Of a DNA stretch of 64,000 nt, positions 1 to 9,631 are shown in pieces (position 1 is the first letter of the stretch; each line of letters opens with the position of its first letter). The position numbers and the translations under genes are program-made. The stretch spans positions 496,001-560,000 of the forward strand of contig CAWFWX010000003.1 of the NCBI GenBank assembly GCA_963819635.1, given 5' to 3'. The notes under the pieces were generated by a model, which saw only the letters and a program-made list of their open reading frames with translations, did not search any database and was not told where the DNA came from. Source of the stretch: JACVRW01 sp963819635 (lineage in GTDB: Bacteria; Actinomycetota; Thermoleophilia; Solirubrobacterales; Thermoleophilaceae).

Positions 1-86
1 ACCGGCCCGGACGGGGCACGGGTCACGCTCAGCCGAACGGCGACGATTAGAGTGGCCCGGAAGCGTCGCGGCTGAGGGCGCGACCG

Positions 87-755
87 GTGTTGCGAGCGCT
101 CTTCTATGACATACACGGGAACCTGCCGGCGCTCGAGGCAGTCCTCGCCGATGCCAGCGATGCCGACGAGTTCCTCCTCGGCGGCGACTACGCGACGGCC
201 GGGGCGTGGCCGAAGGAGACGGTCCAGCGCCTCAGGGAGCTGCGAAACGCCACCTGGATCCGGGGCAACGCCGACCGCTGGCTGGTCGACCGCCACGACA
301 CGCCCGCGCCGATCGACGAGATCGCCGAGCGCTGCGCCGAGCAGCTCGGCGACGAGCTCGTGAGCGAGCTGGTCGGGCTGCCCGAGTCGACGACGATCGA
401 CGGCACGCTCTACTGCCACGCCTCGCCGCAGTCAGACATGGAGAGCTTCGGGCCGGAGCCGGCCGAAGGGGACGCCGAGCTGCTCATGGGGGTGGAGGCG
501 GAGCGCGTGGTCTTCGGCCACACGCACGTGGCCTTCAAGCGCACCGGCCCGGGGGGCATCGAGCTCGCCAACCCGGGCAGCGTCGGGATGCCGTGGGACG
601 GGGACCACCGCGCCGCCTACGCGGTCATCGACGGCGACCGGCTCGAGCTCCGGCGCGTGGAGTACGACTGGCGGGCGTCCGTCAGAGCGGTCCGGGAGCG
701 GGTCGGAGAGCTGCCCGCACGCCGCATGGAGCTGGCCCGGTTCCAGGTGGACTGA
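87..755 (+). CDS. Calcineurin-like metallophosphoesterase (YfcE/MJ0936-like)
   Basis: A 222-residue protein with the full set of metal-binding motifs of small metallophosphoesterases: DIHGN at residues 8-12, GGD at 32-34, GNAD at 60-63, CHAS at 110-113 and GHTH at 144-147. The family uses two metal ions to hydrolyse phosphodiesters or phosphomonoesters; the substrate cannot be read from the sequence. The start is the GTG at 87, which places the first motif about eight residues in, as is normal. It lies 17 bases before the DUF47/PiT pair on the same strand, so a link to phosphate metabolism is possible but only inferred. Confidence 0.85.
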   Translation: MLRALFYDIHGNLPALEAVLADASDADEFLLGGDYATAGAWPKETVQRLRELRNATWIRGNADRWLVDRHDTPAPIDEIAERCAEQLGDELVSELVGLPESTTIDGTLYCHASPQSDMESFGPEPAEGDAELLMGVEAERVVFGHTHVAFKRTGPGGIELANPGSVGMPWDGDHRAAYAVIDGDRLELRRVEYDWRASVRAVRERVGELPARRMELARFQVD

Positions 756-772
756 CTGCTAGCGTCCCGCCG

Positions 773-1396
773 GTGCGCTTGGCGAACGTCCTAGCCCCTC
801 GCGACCGCGAGTTCTTCGACCTGTTCGAGGAAGCGGGCGGGAACATCAAGCGCGCCGCCGGGCTCCTCGAGGAGCTGCTCAAGGACTACCCCGATCGCAA
901 CGAGCTCGCTCGGGAGATCCTCATCTGCGAGCAGGACGGCGACCGGATCACGCACGACATCATCCAGCGCCTCAACCAGACCTTTGTCACGCCGATCGAC
1001 CGCGAGGACATCTACGAGCTCGCGTCTGCGCTCGACGACGTCGTCGACTACACCGAGGAGGTCGCGGACTACCTCGGGCTGTACAAGATCGAGGCGCCGA
1101 TGGAGCAGGCGCAGGACCTCGCCAGGGTGCTCCACGCCGCCGCCCGCCAGATCGCCGAGGCGATGCCTCGGCTGCGCGGTTTCAGGGACATCTCCCACTA
1201 CACGGTCGAGCTCAACCGGCTCGAGAACGACGGCGACCGGATCGTCCGCGAGGCGATCGCCTCGCTGTTCGACAACGGGATCGACCCGATGGTCGTGATC
1301 CGCTGGAAGGACATCTTCGAGCGCCTCGAGGAGGCGATCGACGCCACCGAGCACGTGGCCAACATCCTGCAGGGCATCGTTATCAAGAACTCCTAG
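773..1396 (+). CDS. DUF47 (PhoU-like) phosphate transport regulator
   Basis: A 207-residue, all-helical, charged protein of the DUF47/PhoU-like family. Two related halves carry acidic metal-binding segments: EQDGDRITHDI near residue 48 and ENDGDRIVREA near residue 150. In many bacteria such proteins are encoded directly upstream of PiT permeases and are thought to control them. Here pit follows after 18 bases on the same strand, which fits. I chose the GTG at 773 because it gives the family's usual N-terminus (hydrophobic start, then a PRDREFFDLF segment). The same frame stays open upstream into the phosphoesterase gene, but that extension is a shadow. Confidence 0.88.
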   Translation: MRLANVLAPRDREFFDLFEEAGGNIKRAAGLLEELLKDYPDRNELAREILICEQDGDRITHDIIQRLNQTFVTPIDREDIYELASALDDVVDYTEEVADYLGLYKIEAPMEQAQDLARVLHAAARQIAEAMPRLRGFRDISHYTVELNRLENDGDRIVREAIASLFDNGIDPMVVIRWKDIFERLEEAIDATEHVANILQGIVIKNS

Positions 1397-1414
1397 CGGG
1401 GCACAAGCCAGCAA

Positions 1415-2544
<1,130 letters not shown>

Positions 2545-2548
<4 letters not shown>

Positions 2549-2784
2549 TCGCGACCGTCGTCGACTGGGACGCGATCCTCCAGGTCATCTGGGTGTCGCT
2601 CGCCGCCGGCGTGTGTGTGCCCGCGGCGTGGGCGTTCGCGCTCGTTGGCGTCACGCGCTCGCTCGAGCACGGCCGCGAGGGCAGGTCCGGAGAAGCCGTG
2701 GTCTATGCCGTGGTGGGTGTGGTGGGGCTCGCGACCGTGATCGGCGCGATCGTGTTCGGGATCCTGGTCCTCACCGGCGATTAG
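2545..2784 (+). CDS. Small membrane protein after pit
   Basis: A 79-residue protein whose GTG start overlaps the pit stop codon. Two hydrophobic helices (about residues 13-35 and 55-76) are separated by a charged loop, SLEHGREGRSGEA. I do not recognise a family. The overlapping start implies translational coupling to the permease, so a small accessory subunit is possible, but that is inference from position. The stop codon shares bases with the stop of the convergent aminotransferase gene (TTAG at 2781-2784). Confidence 0.6.
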
Positions 2785-3866
2785 CCGGCCGCGCCCGCGA
2801 GGTCGGCCAGGCGCTCGAGCTCCTCGGCGCTGTTCCACGCGCCCACCGAGGCGCGCGCCCACGGTCGGCCGGGGAGGAAGCGGATGACGAGCTTGTGGGT
2901 CGCCGCGTCCTGCGTGAACCGCTCCGGGTCCGGCACCTTGAAGGAGACGAGCGTGCAGGCTCCGCGCGGCGCCACCTCCACGCCGCGATCCGTGAGCAGC
3001 TCTACGAGACGTGCGGCGCCCTGGACGCCCACCTCGTGGACCGCATCGAAGCCCGCCTCGCCGAGCACGTCGAGCGCGGCGTGCGACCACTCGACGTGGT
3101 GCGGGACCGGGAAGCCCGTCGTGAGCCGGCGCGCGTCCGGCTGGAGGGCGGGCAAGAGCGCGCGCTCGGCGTACTCGAGCGAGTGGTAGCCGCTCCACGG
3201 CGCGGGCAGCTCCGGCACGAGCTCGGGGTTCGCGTACAGGTAGCCGATGCCACCCGGGCCGCAGAGCCATTTCTGGCCGGACGCGGCGTAGAAGTCGCAG
3301 CCGAGCGCGCCCACGTCCACGGGCACGGCCCCGAGCCCCTGGGCGCCGTCGAGGACCAGGAGCGCGCTGGAGGCGGCCAGCGGAGCGGTGTCCATCACGC
3401 GCCCCGTGGCCCACGAGATGTGCGAGGTCACGACAAGCCGCGTGTCCGGGCGAACCTCGTCGGGAAGCTCGTCAAAGGGAACCTCTCGCACGCTGACCCC
3501 GCGCGTGTCGCGTGCCGTGGCGAGCGGAGCCAGCACGCCCGGATGCTCCTCGTCGCTCGTGAGCACCTCGTCGCCGGGCTTCAGGTCGAGCGCGTGCAGC
3601 ACGGCGTTGATGCCGTCGGTGGTGGAGCCGGTGATCGCGACGTCGGCTTGGGTGGCGCCGAGCAGTCCCGCCACGCGCTCGCGGAGCTCGTCGATCCGCT
3701 CGATCTGACGGGCGAACCAGAGCCGGCTGCTTCGCCCCTGTTCGAGCTGCTCGCGCAGTGAAGCCTCCGCGGCGTCGAATGCCCGCTGCGGTACCGGCCC
3801 GTTCGTGCCGGCGTTCAGGTAGGCGAACCGCTCGAGGACGGGAAACTGGGCTCGGAGCTCCTCCAC
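2781..3866 (-). CDS. PLP-dependent aminotransferase class V (cysteine desulfurase/epimerase-like)
   Basis: A fold-type I PLP enzyme of about 361 residues. The N-terminus reads FAYLNAGTNGPVP, a TGSTTDGIN segment contributes to phosphate binding, VLDGAQGLGAVPVDV carries the PLP-ring aspartate, and SGQKWLCGPGG carries the Schiff-base lysine. This pattern occurs in class V enzymes related to isopenicillin N epimerase, selenocysteine lyase and EgtE-type C-S lyases. No active-site loop cysteine typical of IscS/SufS is obvious, so desulfurase activity is doubtful. I prefer the GTG at 3866; in-frame upstream starts would run into the divergent MBL gene. It converges on the small membrane protein gene, sharing a TTAG. 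Confidence 0.85.
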   Translation of the reverse strand: MEELRAQFPVLERFAYLNAGTNGPVPQRAFDAAEASLREQLEQGRSSRLWFARQIERIDELRERVAGLLGATQADVAITGSTTDGINAVLHALDLKPGDEVLTSDEEHPGVLAPLATARDTRGVSVREVPFDELPDEVRPDTRLVVTSHISWATGRVMDTAPLAASSALLVLDGAQGLGAVPVDVGALGCDFYAASGQKWLCGPGGIGYLYANPELVPELPAPWSGYHSLEYAERALLPALQPDARRLTTGFPVPHHVEWSHAALDVLGEAGFDAVHEVGVQGAARLVELLTDRGVEVAPRGACTLVSFKVPDPERFTQDAATHKLVIRFLPGRPWARASVGAWNSAEELERLADLAGAAG

Positions 3867-3894
3867 GCGGGGCCATACTAGGCTCCGGCCGACC

Positions 3895-4635
3895 ATGATC
3901 ATCGAGCGCTCCATGCAGCAGGACTGGCTCTCCAACTCCTATCTCGTCGGGGACGAGGAGAACGGGAAGGCCGTCGTGATCGACTCGGGCGGCCCCGCCG
4001 CGCCGCTGCTCGAGGCCGCGGAGCGGCATGGGCTCGACGTCCAGCTGCTCCTGCTGACGCACCACCACATGGACCACGTCGCGGAGAACGGGGTCTGGAA
4101 GTCCGAGCGCGGCGTGGAGATCCTCGCCCACCCGATAGAGGCGACGCTGATCGACCAGGTCGACCGGACGATCGAGCCGGGCGAGACGGTCGAGGTGGGC
4201 GGCCTGACGATCGAGTCGCTTCACACGCCCGGCCACAGCGCGGGGATGCTGAACTTCGTCGTGAACGGCACCGACGTCTTCACCGGCGACACCCTCTTCA
4301 AGGGCTCGGTGGGCGGCGTGCGGGCACCGGGCTCGACGAGCTTCGCGGACCTGAAGCGCTCGATCATGGACGTGCTGATGAAGCTCCCGCACGAGACGCG
4401 CGTGCATCCGGGCCACACCGACCCCACGACCATCGGAGACGAATGGGAGTCGAACGCCTTCGTGCGGCTCTGGCGCGGCCTCGACGAGGAGGGCACGGAG
4501 AGCTGCACGGTGGGCGGGGAGGACGCGACGCTCGTGCTCTGGGCGCCCGACTACGACGGGGGCAACAAGGCCTGGGTGCGCTGGTCCGACGGGCGCGATG
4601 ACATCGTGCCCGGGAGTCGCGTCGAGCGCGGCTAG
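3895..4635 (+). CDS. MBL-fold hydrolase (glyoxalase II-like)
   Basis: A 246-residue metallo-beta-lactamase-fold protein. The zinc motif THHHMDH is at residues 55-61, HTPGHSAGM follows near 115, TGDTLF near 130 and HPGHTDPTT near 168. The shape matches hydroxyacylglutathione hydrolase-like enzymes that cleave thioesters, but actinobacteria usually lack glutathione, so another thiol or substrate is likely. The last 50 residues add a small domain (VGGEDATLVLW onward) that I do not recognise. It is divergent from the aminotransferase and eight bases before the next gene. Confidence 0.85.
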   Translation: MIIERSMQQDWLSNSYLVGDEENGKAVVIDSGGPAAPLLEAAERHGLDVQLLLLTHHHMDHVAENGVWKSERGVEILAHPIEATLIDQVDRTIEPGETVEVGGLTIESLHTPGHSAGMLNFVVNGTDVFTGDTLFKGSVGGVRAPGSTSFADLKRSIMDVLMKLPHETRVHPGHTDPTTIGDEWESNAFVRLWRGLDEEGTESCTVGGEDATLVLWAPDYDGGNKAWVRWSDGRDDIVPGSRVERG

Positions 4636-4642
4636 GTAGCCG

Positions 4643-5371
4643 GTGCTCGAGCGGCTGATCGACCACGCGGCGCTCTTCCCGCCGGCGAGCATGTCGCTGC
4701 CGGAGGCGCTCGCCGAGGACCGCGCCGCGCGCGAGAGCGAGCACGCGGAGGTGCTGAACCGCTTCGTCGTGCCGGCGTCGAGGCTCGCGGAGCTGCCGGA
4801 TGACCGGCCGGCGGCGCTGAGCGTCGTGCTCTCGGGCCCCGACGACGCCGAGCTCGTGGGCGGGTTCGACGGGGTCGAGGCCGTGGAGCTCGTGCTGGAC
4901 GGCCCGCGCCCGCGGCCCGCCGACCTGATCGCGACCTACCGCGCGCTCGAGCCGCTCGGGGTCGAGAGCTACTTCGAGCTGGTGCTCGGCGACGGCTGGC
5001 GCGACGAGGTGCCGGCCGCGATCGGAGCCGTCGCGGCCGTTGGCGGGCGCGTGAAGCTCCGCTGCGGCGGGGCGTCCGTTCCGTCGGTCGAGCAGGTGGC
5101 GCTCGTCATCGCCTGCTGTCGCGACGCCGGCGTGCCGTTCAAGGCCACGGCGGGGCTCCACCACGCGGTGCGCCACGACGGCGAGCACGGCTTCCTCAAC
5201 GTGCTGGCGGCGACGAATGCCCCGCCGCGCGCGATCGAGAGCGTGCTGGCCGAGGAGGACCCGGCCGCGCTGGACGTCGCGGGAGCGGACCGTGAGCTGT
5301 TCGTGAGCTTCGGGAGCTGCAGCTGGCGGGAGCCGGTGGAGGACCTCGTGGAGCTGGGATTGCTGTCGTGA
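4643..5371 (+). CDS. Conserved protein of unknown function coupled to fumarylacetoacetase
   Basis: A 242-residue soluble protein, start GTG 4643, that I cannot assign to a named enzyme. Segments look strongly constrained: DHAALFPPASM at the N-terminus, VKLRCGG near residue 138 and PFKATAGLHHAVRH near residue 170. Alternating short strands and helices suggest a TIM-barrel-like fold; this is inference. Its stop overlaps the start of fumarylacetoacetase (GTGA at 5368), so the two are translationally coupled and it probably acts in the same aromatic-catabolism route. The His, Lys and Cys in the conserved segments are candidate catalytic residues. Confidence 0.7.
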   Translation: MLERLIDHAALFPPASMSLPEALAEDRAARESEHAEVLNRFVVPASRLAELPDDRPAALSVVLSGPDDAELVGGFDGVEAVELVLDGPRPRPADLIATYRALEPLGVESYFELVLGDGWRDEVPAAIGAVAAVGGRVKLRCGGASVPSVEQVALVIACCRDAGVPFKATAGLHHAVRHDGEHGFLNVLAATNAPPRAIESVLAEEDPAALDVAGADRELFVSFGSCSWREPVEDLVELGLLS

Positions 5372-6414
5372 CGCTCGCCTACGGCGTGCTGCGGGAGGGC
5401 GGCGTGTGCGCGCGCAGTGAGGGGAGGGTGATCGATCTCCGCCCGCTCGGACCGCCCTTCGATGCTCCGTCGCTGAACGCGTTCATGGCCGAGGGGCCGG
5501 ACGTCTGGCGACAGGCGCGCGAGCGGCTGGGGGAGGGCCGCGAGCTGGAGGAGCCCGAGCTCGGCATGCCCTTCGAGGTGGCCGACTACGTGGACTTCTA
5601 CTCGTCGCTCCACCACGCGACCAACCTGGGCCGGATGTTCCGGCCGGACGCCGAGCCGCTCCTGCCGAACTGGCGGCACCTGCCGGTGGGCTACCACGGC
5701 CGGGCGGGGACGGTCGTGCCGAGCGGGACCGCGGTCAGGCGGCCGATGGGGCAGCGCCCCGGCGGCGAGTTCGGGCCGAGCGCCCGGCTCGACATCGAGC
5801 TCGAGGCCGGATTCGTGATCGGCACCCCGAGCACCATGGGCGAGCCGGTTCCGATCGAGCGCGCGCTCGATCACGTCTTCGGGATGGTGCTCGTGAACGA
5901 CTGGTCCGCGCGCGACATCCAGGCCTGGGAGTACCAGCCGCTGGGCCCCTTCCTCGGGAAGTCGTTCGCGACGTCGGTGAGCCACTGGGTCGTCCCGCTC
6001 GGCGAGCTGGCGGACCGGCGCGTGCGCGGGGAGGTGCAGGAGCCGGCGCCCCTGCCGTACCTCGCAGAGGACCCGTGGGCCTACGACATTGCATTGAGCG
6101 TCGAGCTGAACGGCGTGGTGATCGCGCGGTCGAACGCGCGCTACCTGTACTGGTCGATCGCGCAGCAGATCGCCCACCTCACGGTGAACGGCGCGAGCCT
6201 CCGCACGGGCGATCTGCTGGCGACCGGGACGATCTCCGGCCCGGAGCCCGAGGAGCGCGGCAGCCTGATCGAGCTGAGCTGGAACGGGGAGGAGCCGATC
6301 GAGCTCCCCGACGGATCGACCCGCACGTTCCTCGAGGACGGCGACGAGGTGGTGCTGCGCGGCGACCCGCTCGGCGAGGTGCGCGGGCGAATCGAGCCGG
6401 CCCGAATCGCGTAG
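5368..6414 (+). CDS. fahA: Fumarylacetoacetase
   Basis: A 348-residue FAH-family enzyme. The N-terminal part ends in YVDFYSSLHHATNLG, which holds the Asp and catalytic His of true fumarylacetoacetases. It is followed by PVGYHGRAG, DIELEAGFVIG and VLVNDWSARDIQAWEY with the metal-binding acids, and GTISGPEPEERGS near the end. It hydrolyses fumarylacetoacetate to fumarate and acetoacetate, the last step of tyrosine and homogentisate breakdown. It is shorter than the roughly 420-residue eukaryotic form because of a compact N-terminus. No homogentisate dioxygenase or maleylacetoacetate isomerase is in the window. Confidence 0.93.
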   Translation: MTLAYGVLREGGVCARSEGRVIDLRPLGPPFDAPSLNAFMAEGPDVWRQARERLGEGRELEEPELGMPFEVADYVDFYSSLHHATNLGRMFRPDAEPLLPNWRHLPVGYHGRAGTVVPSGTAVRRPMGQRPGGEFGPSARLDIELEAGFVIGTPSTMGEPVPIERALDHVFGMVLVNDWSARDIQAWEYQPLGPFLGKSFATSVSHWVVPLGELADRRVRGEVQEPAPLPYLAEDPWAYDIALSVELNGVVIARSNARYLYWSIAQQIAHLTVNGASLRTGDLLATGTISGPEPEERGSLIELSWNGEEPIELPDGSTRTFLEDGDEVVLRGDPLGEVRGRIEPARIA

Positions 6415-6443
6415 CGCCGGGGGCGGCTACGCTGCCAGCGCTC

Positions 6444-7673
6444 ATGGCCGCCGCCGACCTCCAGCCGATGGCCGTCGCCCCGCGCGCGCCCGGCGACTAC
6501 GCGCCGGCGGCGGGCGGCCGCGCGGTCGAGGCGGTGCAGCGCGCGGCCGAGCCGCTTCGCGGCGCGAGGGTGCTCCACGTGAGCGTCGCGGGCGCGGAGG
6601 GGAGGGTCCCGGAGCTCCTCGGCGGTCTGCTGCCGCTCGCGGCGGGCGCCGGCGTCGAGGTGGAGTGGCGCGTCCTGTTCGGCTCTCCCGAGCTGCGCGC
6701 GACCGCGTCCGCGCTGATGTCCGGGCTCCGCGGCGGCGAGTCGGGCATCGAGGAAGGGGCCTGGACCACATACCTCGAGGCGTGCGATCAAACGGCGCGT
6801 TCCCTGGCTGCCGACTACGACGCGGTGGTGCTGCACGACGCGGCGGTGGCGCTTGCCTTCGGGTTGGAGGTTCCCGTCTGCTGGCGGCTTCACGAGGACA
6901 CGTCCAACGCCGAGTCGGAAAGCCTGGGTCGAGCAGCCGAGCTGGCCGACAGGTGTTCCGCGGTGCTCATCCCTCACGATTCCTTTGCACCGGAGGGACT
7001 CGCGAACGGGCGTCTCCATGTGGCGCCGCCCGGCATCGACCCGCTCGATCCGCGGAACCTCCAGCTCGAAGCCAGGCTGCCGGGCCGCGTCGTGCGCCCG
7101 CTCGGCGTGGATCTCGATCGGCCGTTCTGCCTCCAGGTGCTCGAGCTGGACCGCTGGGATGACCCGCACGCGGCGATCGACGCGTTCCGGCTCGCCAAGG
7201 CGGAGGAACCCGACCTGCAGCTGGTGCTCGCGGCGCTCCTCGACCGCGCGGCCACCGAGAGCTGGCAGGCGGCCAAGGAGATCTCCGACTACGCGCAGGA
7301 CCTCGAGGGGGTGCTCCTTCTCACGACCTACGAGGGCCTCGGCAGCCTCGAGGTCGGCGCCCTCCTTCTGCTCGCACGCGCGGTCATCGAGCGCTCCCTT
7401 CGCGAGGGCTTCGAGCTCGCACCGTTCGAGGCGCTCTGGAAGCGCACGCCGGTGGTGGGGGGCCCGGCGTTCGCGATCCGCGACGGCATCGACGGCTACC
7501 TGGCCCAGAGCGAGGGCGAGGCCGCCGCCAGGATCCTCGAGCTCGTCCGCGACCCCGGCCTCGCGGTCGAGATGGGCCGCGCCGGCCGCGAGCGCGTGCG
7601 CGAGCAGTTCCTCGTGACGGCTGCGCTGGAGCGGGAGCTCCGCGTCCTCGCAAGTAGCCTCCAGGCTGGATGA
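6444..7673 (+). CDS. Glycosyltransferase family 4-like protein
   Basis: A 409-residue protein whose C-terminal half looks like a GT-B glycosyltransferase: FCLQVLELDRWDDPHAAIDAF near residue 225 (start of the second Rossmann domain), SLREGFELAPFEALWKRTPVV near 318 (the family's nucleotide-sugar EGF...PxxxxxEA motif) and a helical C-terminal tail. The arrangement is reminiscent of trehalose synthase (TreT)-type enzymes, but the N-terminal half is poorly conserved to my eye, so donor and acceptor are unknown. I start at ATG 6444; the open frame upstream is a shadow of fahA. It overlaps the thrS start (ATGA at 7670). Confidence 0.72.
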   Translation: MAAADLQPMAVAPRAPGDYAPAAGGRAVEAVQRAAEPLRGARVLHVSVAGAEGRVPELLGGLLPLAAGAGVEVEWRVLFGSPELRATASALMSGLRGGESGIEEGAWTTYLEACDQTARSLAADYDAVVLHDAAVALAFGLEVPVCWRLHEDTSNAESESLGRAAELADRCSAVLIPHDSFAPEGLANGRLHVAPPGIDPLDPRNLQLEARLPGRVVRPLGVDLDRPFCLQVLELDRWDDPHAAIDAFRLAKAEEPDLQLVLAALLDRAATESWQAAKEISDYAQDLEGVLLLTTYEGLGSLEVGALLLLARAVIERSLREGFELAPFEALWKRTPVVGGPAFAIRDGIDGYLAQSEGEAAARILELVRDPGLAVEMGRAGRERVREQFLVTAALERELRVLASSLQAG

Positions 7674-9586
7674 AGGTCTTCCTCCCAGACGGCACGGAGC
7701 TCGAGCTCGAGGACGGCGCCACGGGTGCGGATGCGGCCCGCGCGATCGGTGAGGGCCTCGCCCGCGCCGCTCTCGGCATCCGCGTGGGCGGAGAGCTTCA
7801 GGACCTCGACGCCCCGCTGCCGGACGGCGCGAGGATCGAGATCGTCACGGCGCGCGACGACGACGGGCTGTGGCTGATCCGCCACGACGCCGCGCACGTG
7901 CTCGCCACCGCCGTCCTGGAGCTCTATCCCGGCGTGAAGATCTCGATCGGCCCCCCGATCGAGGACGGCTTCTACTACGACTTCGACTTCCCTGACGGGA
8001 CCAAGGTCACCGAGGACGACTTCGAGCGCATCGAGGCCAAGATGCGCGAGCACATCAAGGCCGACGAGCACTTCGAGCGCGAGGAGGTGAGCGTCGCCGA
8101 GGCGCTCGAGCGCTTCAGGGGCGAGAACCAGGACTACAAGGTCGAGCTGATCGAGGACCTCGTGAGAGACCAGGGCGTCGAGACCGTCACGCTCTACCGC
8201 AACGGTCCGTTCACCGACCTCTGCCGCGGGCCGCATGGCCCCGGGACGAAGGACGTCAAGGCGTTCAAGCTCACGACCGTGGCGGGTGCGTACTGGCGCG
8301 GCGACGCCAACCGCCAGATGCTCACGCGCGTGTACGGGACCGCCTGGGCCTCGAAGGAGCAGCTCCAGGAGCACCTGAGGCGGCTGGAGGAGGCGCGCGA
8401 GCGCGACCACCGCAAGCTGGGGCGCGAGCTGGACCTGTTCCTGCTCTCGGACCTCTCGCCCGGCTCGCCGTTCTGGCTTCCGAACGGCACCCACATCTGG
8501 AACGAGCTCACGCGGCTCTGGCGCGCGACGAACGTGGGTCGCGGCTACACCGAGGTGCGCACCCCGATCCTCTACGACGTCGAGCTCTGGAAGCAGTCGG
8601 GCCACTGGCACGTCTACCGCGACCACATGTACTTCACGGACGTGGAGGGGAAGCCCATGGGCCTCAAGCCCATGAATTGCCCCGCCCACGTTCAGATCTA
8701 CAAGCGCGACCTCCACTCCTACCGCGACCTGCCGATCCGCTACGCGGAGCAGGGCCTCGTCCACCGACACGAGCCGAGCGGCACGCTCCACGGCCTGCTG
8801 CGCGTCCGCAGCATCACGCAGGACGACGCGCACGTGTTCTGCCGCGAGGACCAGATCGAGGAGGAGGTCGTGCGCTGCCTCGACTTCGGCTTCTTCATCT
8901 ACGAGCAGTTCGGCCTCGAGCCGCGGCTCGAGCTCTCGACGCGGCCTGAGAAGCGGGTCGGAACCGAGGAGATGTGGGACAAGTCCGAGGCGGCTCTCAA
9001 GAAGGCGCTCGAGGATCAGGGCCTGGCCTATGACCTGAACGAGGGCGACGGCGCCTTCTACGGCCCCAAGATCGACCTCCACACGACCGACGCGATCGGC
9101 CGCTCCTGGCAGCTCGGCACGGTGCAGCTCGACTACTACATGCCGGACCGCTTCGAGCTGAGCTACATGGGCGCGGACAACCAGGAGCACCGCCCGGTGA
9201 TGATCCACCGCGCGCTGATGGGCTCCTTCGAGCGCTTCATCGGGATCCTGATCGAGCACTACGCCGGCGAGTTCCCGCTCTGGCTGGCGCCAATCCAGGC
9301 GCGCGTGCTGCCGATCGCGGACCGGCACATCGAATACGCGCGCGAGGTCGCCGCCGGGCTCACCGAGGCCGGCATCAGGGCCGAGGTGGACGCCCGCACC
9401 GAGTCGATCGGCAAGAAGATCCGCGACGGGGAGCTGAAGAAGGTCCCCTACATGCTCGTGGTGGGCGATCAGGAGCAGTCCGACGGGACCGTTTCGGTCC
9501 GGAAGCACCGCGAGGGCGACCTCGGAACCAGCTCCGCAAGCGACTTCGCGGCTTCGCTGAGCGGCGCTATACTCGCCCGGGAATGA
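7670..9586 (+). CDS. thrS: Threonyl-tRNA synthetase
   Basis: A 638-residue class II synthetase of normal length. Domains in order: TGS (about 1-60), editing domain with RHDAAH near residue 69 (the HxxxH motif that clears Ser-tRNA(Thr)), catalytic core (motif 2 around RHEPSGTLHGLLRVRS, zinc-binding Cys in PMNCPAH), and an anticodon-binding domain from about 540. It begins the translation block thrS-infC. It overlaps the upstream glycosyltransferase gene by four bases, so at least part of its transcription should come from upstream. Confidence 0.97.
   Translation: MKVFLPDGTELELEDGATGADAARAIGEGLARAALGIRVGGELQDLDAPLPDGARIEIVTARDDDGLWLIRHDAAHVLATAVLELYPGVKISIGPPIEDGFYYDFDFPDGTKVTEDDFERIEAKMREHIKADEHFEREEVSVAEALERFRGENQDYKVELIEDLVRDQGVETVTLYRNGPFTDLCRGPHGPGTKDVKAFKLTTVAGAYWRGDANRQMLTRVYGTAWASKEQLQEHLRRLEEARERDHRKLGRELDLFLLSDLSPGSPFWLPNGTHIWNELTRLWRATNVGRGYTEVRTPILYDVELWKQSGHWHVYRDHMYFTDVEGKPMGLKPMNCPAHVQIYKRDLHSYRDLPIRYAEQGLVHRHEPSGTLHGLLRVRSITQDDAHVFCREDQIEEEVVRCLDFGFFIYEQFGLEPRLELSTRPEKRVGTEEMWDKSEAALKKALEDQGLAYDLNEGDGAFYGPKIDLHTTDAIGRSWQLGTVQLDYYMPDRFELSYMGADNQEHRPVMIHRALMGSFERFIGILIEHYAGEFPLWLAPIQARVLPIADRHIEYAREVAAGLTEAGIRAEVDARTESIGKKIRDGELKKVPYMLVVGDQEQSDGTVSVRKHREGDLGTSSASDFAASLSGAILARE
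9545..9573 (+). promoter_or_regulatory. Possible infC promoter inside the end of thrS
   Basis: TATACT at 9568-9573 is a near-consensus -10 box, rare in this G+C-rich sequence, with a weak -35 (TTCGCG at 9545-9550) at 17-base spacing. It would give infC its own start about 50 bases upstream of its first codon. This is sequence resemblance only. Confidence 0.25.
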
Positions 9587-9631
9587 CCCGATTCGATACG
9601 CCCGCTTGACGCGACGAAATAGCTTTACCTA

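Noticed and set aside
6444..7673. Naming the glycosyltransferase-like protein as trehalose synthase (TreT)
   Set aside because: Only the C-terminal GT-B half is recognisable; the N-terminal acceptor domain does not show enough of the family's conserved text to assign a substrate.
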